DNA from: an uncultured Clostridium sp.
Lineage (GTDB): Bacteria; Bacillota; Clostridia; Lachnospirales; Lachnospiraceae
Assembly: GCA_900539185.1 (NCBI GenBank)
Contig: UQBG01000012.1
Coordinates: forward strand, 36,941-100,940
Direction: 5' to 3'
Length of the DNA stretch: 64,000 bases
Shown here: one piece after another, positions 61,784-64,000 of the stretch
Layout: every line of letters starts with the position of its first letter
Position numbering within the stretch: the stretch's first letter is position 1
Translations under genes and position numbers: made by a program
Notes under the pieces: model-generated
Databases searched by the model: none
Told to the model about the DNA's origin: nothing
What the model saw: the letters and a program-made list of their open reading frames with translations, nothing else

Positions 61784-63595
61784 ATGGATAAGGTGTTAGG
61801 GCGTAAGACATCAAAAAAACGGATTTTGATTAGCTTTGCAGTAGAGATCGTAGTGATTTTAATATTGGATATTATACTGCTCGCAAAGCTGTCGGCTATG
61901 CAGGATGCAGGCACCATCAAGGGAATGGCGATCGTATTTACGATATTGAGCGTTCTTATCATGGGTGCGGTTGCATTTTTGATGATCCGTGAAGGAGAAG
62001 AGGTTAATAAGGAATCTACAGTTAAGAGCGATAAGTATAAGAAGTTATTCTTAAATCTGCCGATTGGATTTGCTCAGGCAGAAATCGTAATACCGGCCGG
62101 AACAAATGTACCGGAATATAAGATCGTAGATGCCAATGAACGGTTCTGTACCTATCTGGGACTGGAGGAAGGTGCCTGTCAGGATAAGCTACTGTGCAAC
62201 TGTAAGCAGGATGTATTGCAGAGTGTTAATGCATGGTTTAAGGCATATGATAATTCGGGTACCAAGGAAGGGGATCTGATGGCGGTAGAGATCACCATGG
62301 AGAACCTGGATAAGGTATTTAATACCGTTATGTACAAGTCAGAAGCGAATTATATTAACATGGTTATCATCGATATTACCGAGCAGAAAGAGACAGAGAT
62401 GAATCTGAGCAAGGCAAGAGATGAGGCAAACATTGCATATAAGACGCAGGCAGAGTTTCTGGCGAATATGTCACATGAAATCCGGACTCCTATCAATGGT
62501 ATTCTGGGTATGTTACAGTTGACACTGGCAGAGGATGATCTGCAGGCAGACTATAGAGATAATCTGGTGACAGCAAAGAACTGTGCGGATACCTTGCTGC
62601 GCTTGATTAATGATATTCTGGACATCAGTAAACTGGAGGCAGGTAAATATAATCTGCGATATGAAGTATTTGATGTGAAGTCTGCGATTGAGGAAACAGT
62701 AGCGGCACAGGTTCCGTTGGCAAATAATAAGGATCTGACCTTGGACTGCAGCTTCAGTGGGAATATACCGGAGATGGTAAAGGGGGATGGCGAGCGGATT
62801 AAGCAGGTTCTGAACTGCCTGTTATCCAACGCAATCAAGTTTACATCAGAAGGTGGCGTACGAGTAAAGGTAGCGACGATCGACGGAGAGGAATCGGATA
62901 AAACGACTCTGCGTATAGCGGTTGTAGACTCCGGTATCGGTATCTCTGATGCAAATAAGAGTAAGCTGTTCATCCGGTTCAGTCAGGTCGATAGTTCGGA
63001 TACCAGAAAGTATGGTGGTACCGGTCTTGGACTGGTTATTACCAAGCAGATCGTAGAACTGATGGGCGGTAATATTACTGTACAGAGTAAGGAAGATATC
63101 GGAAGTACCTTCATCGTAGAGATCCCGTTAAAGATTGTGAAAGCATCTGAGCAGAAGAAGGAGGACAAGAAGAAGGATTCCGCAGTTATATCTATCAGCG
63201 GACATAAGAGAGCCAGAATTCTGGTAGCGGAAGATGAGCCGGTAAATCAGCAGGTAATCGGCAAGCTTCTGGGTATGGCCGGCTATTCTTATGATATTGC
63301 CGAAAATGGTGAGAAAGCGGTTGAGTTGTTTACACAGAAGAGCTATGATGCGGCACTCTTTGATGTACAGATGCCAATCATGGATGGTCTGGCGGCAACA
63401 CAGAAGATTCGTGCGATTGAGGAAGAAAAGGGCTTGAAACGACTGCCGATCATAGCGGTAACAGCCAGAGCCATGTTTGGTGATAAGGAGCGGATCTTGG
63501 AAGCGAAGCTGGATGATTACATCGCAAAGCCTTATAATCTGAACGATGTAGTAGAGACGCTGAATCGATATGTGGGTGAAAAAACAGAACAGTAA
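61784..63595 (+). CDS. Hybrid sensor histidine kinase with PAS and receiver domains
   Basis: 603 residues. Two N-terminal membrane helices (about 14-36 and 43-67) leave almost no extracellular loop. A PAS domain (about 82-205) follows. HisKA has H231 in NMSHEIRTPINGILGM; the ATPase has NAIKFTSEGG, DSGIGI and GTGLGLVI. The receiver carries D527 in AALFDVQMPIMDGL and K in IAKPYNL. The signal is probably intracellular or membrane-borne. No partner regulator follows. It lies downstream of the c-di-GMP/TIR operon, and a role in it is possible but unproven. Confidence 0.93.
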   Translation: MDKVLGRKTSKKRILISFAVEIVVILILDIILLAKLSAMQDAGTIKGMAIVFTILSVLIMGAVAFLMIREGEEVNKESTVKSDKYKKLFLNLPIGFAQAEIVIPAGTNVPEYKIVDANERFCTYLGLEEGACQDKLLCNCKQDVLQSVNAWFKAYDNSGTKEGDLMAVEITMENLDKVFNTVMYKSEANYINMVIIDITEQKETEMNLSKARDEANIAYKTQAEFLANMSHEIRTPINGILGMLQLTLAEDDLQADYRDNLVTAKNCADTLLRLINDILDISKLEAGKYNLRYEVFDVKSAIEETVAAQVPLANNKDLTLDCSFSGNIPEMVKGDGERIKQVLNCLLSNAIKFTSEGGVRVKVATIDGEESDKTTLRIAVVDSGIGISDANKSKLFIRFSQVDSSDTRKYGGTGLGLVITKQIVELMGGNITVQSKEDIGSTFIVEIPLKIVKASEQKKEDKKKDSAVISISGHKRARILVAEDEPVNQQVIGKLLGMAGYSYDIAENGEKAVELFTQKSYDAALFDVQMPIMDGLAATQKIRAIEEEKGLKRLPIIAVTARAMFGDKERILEAKLDDYIAKPYNLNDVVETLNRYVGEKTEQ

Positions 63596-63626
63596 GGCCG
63601 GATAATAAAGAAATAATCAAAATAAA

Positions 63627-63676
63627 AAAAGAAGCAGATACAGAATTAAGCGAGAGTGTGTCTGCTTCTTTTCGTA
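63627..63676. terminator. Bidirectional terminator
   Basis: AAAAGAAGCAGA/TCTGCTTCTTTT 12-bp stem; flanking A and T runs serve both the kinase and the convergent small gene. Confidence 0.8.
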
Positions 63677-63693
63677 TATACAATAAAAATGAA

Positions 63694-63873
63694 TTACTGT
63701 TTAGAATTTAATGACGCTTCCAATTTCTGTAGTTTCTGTAATAATTCTTGATTAGAGACCTGCAATTCATTGATAATGGAAGCCTGCTCATCAATTTTAT
63801 TCTGCATATCATCGATCATGTACTGTACGGTATTCTCATCCAACATCTGTAGTTCCTTTGAAAATAGTGTCAT
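63694..63873 (-). CDS. Small coiled-coil protein (59 residues)
   Basis: ATG at 63873 with AAGGGAG upstream. The product starts MTLFSKELQMLDENTVQYMI and is a continuous amphipathic helix with heptad-like Ile/Leu spacing, ending KLEASLNSKQ. It resembles the C-terminal tail of Rpn/PD-(D/E)XK transposase-like proteins common in Lachnospiraceae, which suggests a truncated copy, but it may be an independent small protein. Confidence 0.55.
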   Translation of the reverse strand: MTLFSKELQMLDENTVQYMIDDMQNKIDEQASIINELQVSNQELLQKLQKLEASLNSKQ

Positions 63874-63965
63874 AGTGTCTCCCTTGCTTGTTAATAGTTG
63901 TATTATCCAAGTAGATGTAAAACACTTCGGCTAATTTCAGCGCAGGCACGAAGTGCAAAGCAGTC

Positions 63966-64000
63966 CTATTCTTTAGAAGCCAGTTCCTCTTCCAGTTTCT
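63966..64000 (-). CDS. C-terminal end of a protein cut by the window edge
   Basis: The minus-strand frame reads KLEEELASKE and stops at TAG (63968-63966). The ending is like that of the 59-residue neighbour (KLEASLNSKQ), so the two may be tandem paralogues. Only about 10 residues are visible. Confidence 0.4.
   Translation of the reverse strand, partial: KLEEELASKE

Noticed and set aside
1..64000. CRISPR arrays, prophage or IS elements
   Set aside because: No regularly spaced repeats, phage structural genes or full transposase genes were seen anywhere in the window.

Overview
The window reads as a chromosomal segment of a low-to-mid GC Gram-positive anaerobe of the class Clostridia, most probably Lachnospiraceae. 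The basis is strong AGGAGG-type ribosome binding sites, TTGACA/TATAAT promoters, a Bacillus-type LexA box, a CIRCE element, a Met T-box, MecA, CwlD, YwmB, an ATP synthase locus starting with AtpZ/AtpI, an xPKTG surface protein and glycan-degrading enzymes (GH1, lipoprotein GH9). The taxon is inferred from gene content, not from a marker-gene search. No rRNA, CRISPR array, prophage or complete insertion sequence was seen.

Layout. 1-3.4 kb: the end of a GH1 beta-glucosidase, tRNA-Pro(CGG), a GNAT, then a TetR regulator with an operator-rich promoter and a BAAT-like hydrolase. 3.4-10.7 kb: hybrid histidine kinase, SOS-controlled Y-family polymerase, MarR, CIRCE-controlled Hsp20 with small proteins, and a CBS/DRTGG family II pyrophosphatase. 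10.8-18.2 kb: MATE exporter, a complete pantothenate operon panG-panB-panC-panD, an isochorismatase-family amidase, coaBC and a ROK sugar kinase, so CoA synthesis is concentrated here. 18.4-25.9 kb: DUF218, DUF1858 and a small membrane protein with TxxL motifs, transketolase, mecA, a candidate structured ncRNA, cwlD, Sua5 and rpiB. 26.0-34.1 kb: atpZ-atpI-atpBEFHAGDC with a Na+-type c subunit, then ywmB. 34.1-40.4 kb is accessory: a sortase-type surface protein behind a palindromic promoter, a decayed gene, LUD and MATE genes behind an attenuator, an orphan RelB-like antitoxin and a metallophosphoesterase. 40.4-49.6 kb: T-box-metG, pyrBI, murA, manA, corA and a convergent AAA+ ATPase.

The most unusual part is 49.7-61.7 kb, eight genes on one strand with overlaps or short gaps: (1) metal-site TIM barrel + GAF + GGDEF; (2) TIR domain + zinc ribbon + HTH-like segment + zinc ribbon; (3) receiver + class III nucleotide cyclase + PilZ-like C-terminus; (4) an unrecognised 339-residue protein with an internal repeat; (5) a eukaryotic (HIS6)-type HisA; (6) a GH9 lipoprotein; (7) a YfhO-family membrane protein; (8) GalU. 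It combines two predicted cyclic-nucleotide synthases and a TIR protein that keeps the NADase glutamate position with histidine-pathway and envelope-glycan enzymes. This is the best candidate for an undescribed signalling or effector system. A second hybrid histidine kinase follows, and the window ends in two short coiled-coil-like tails on the minus strand.
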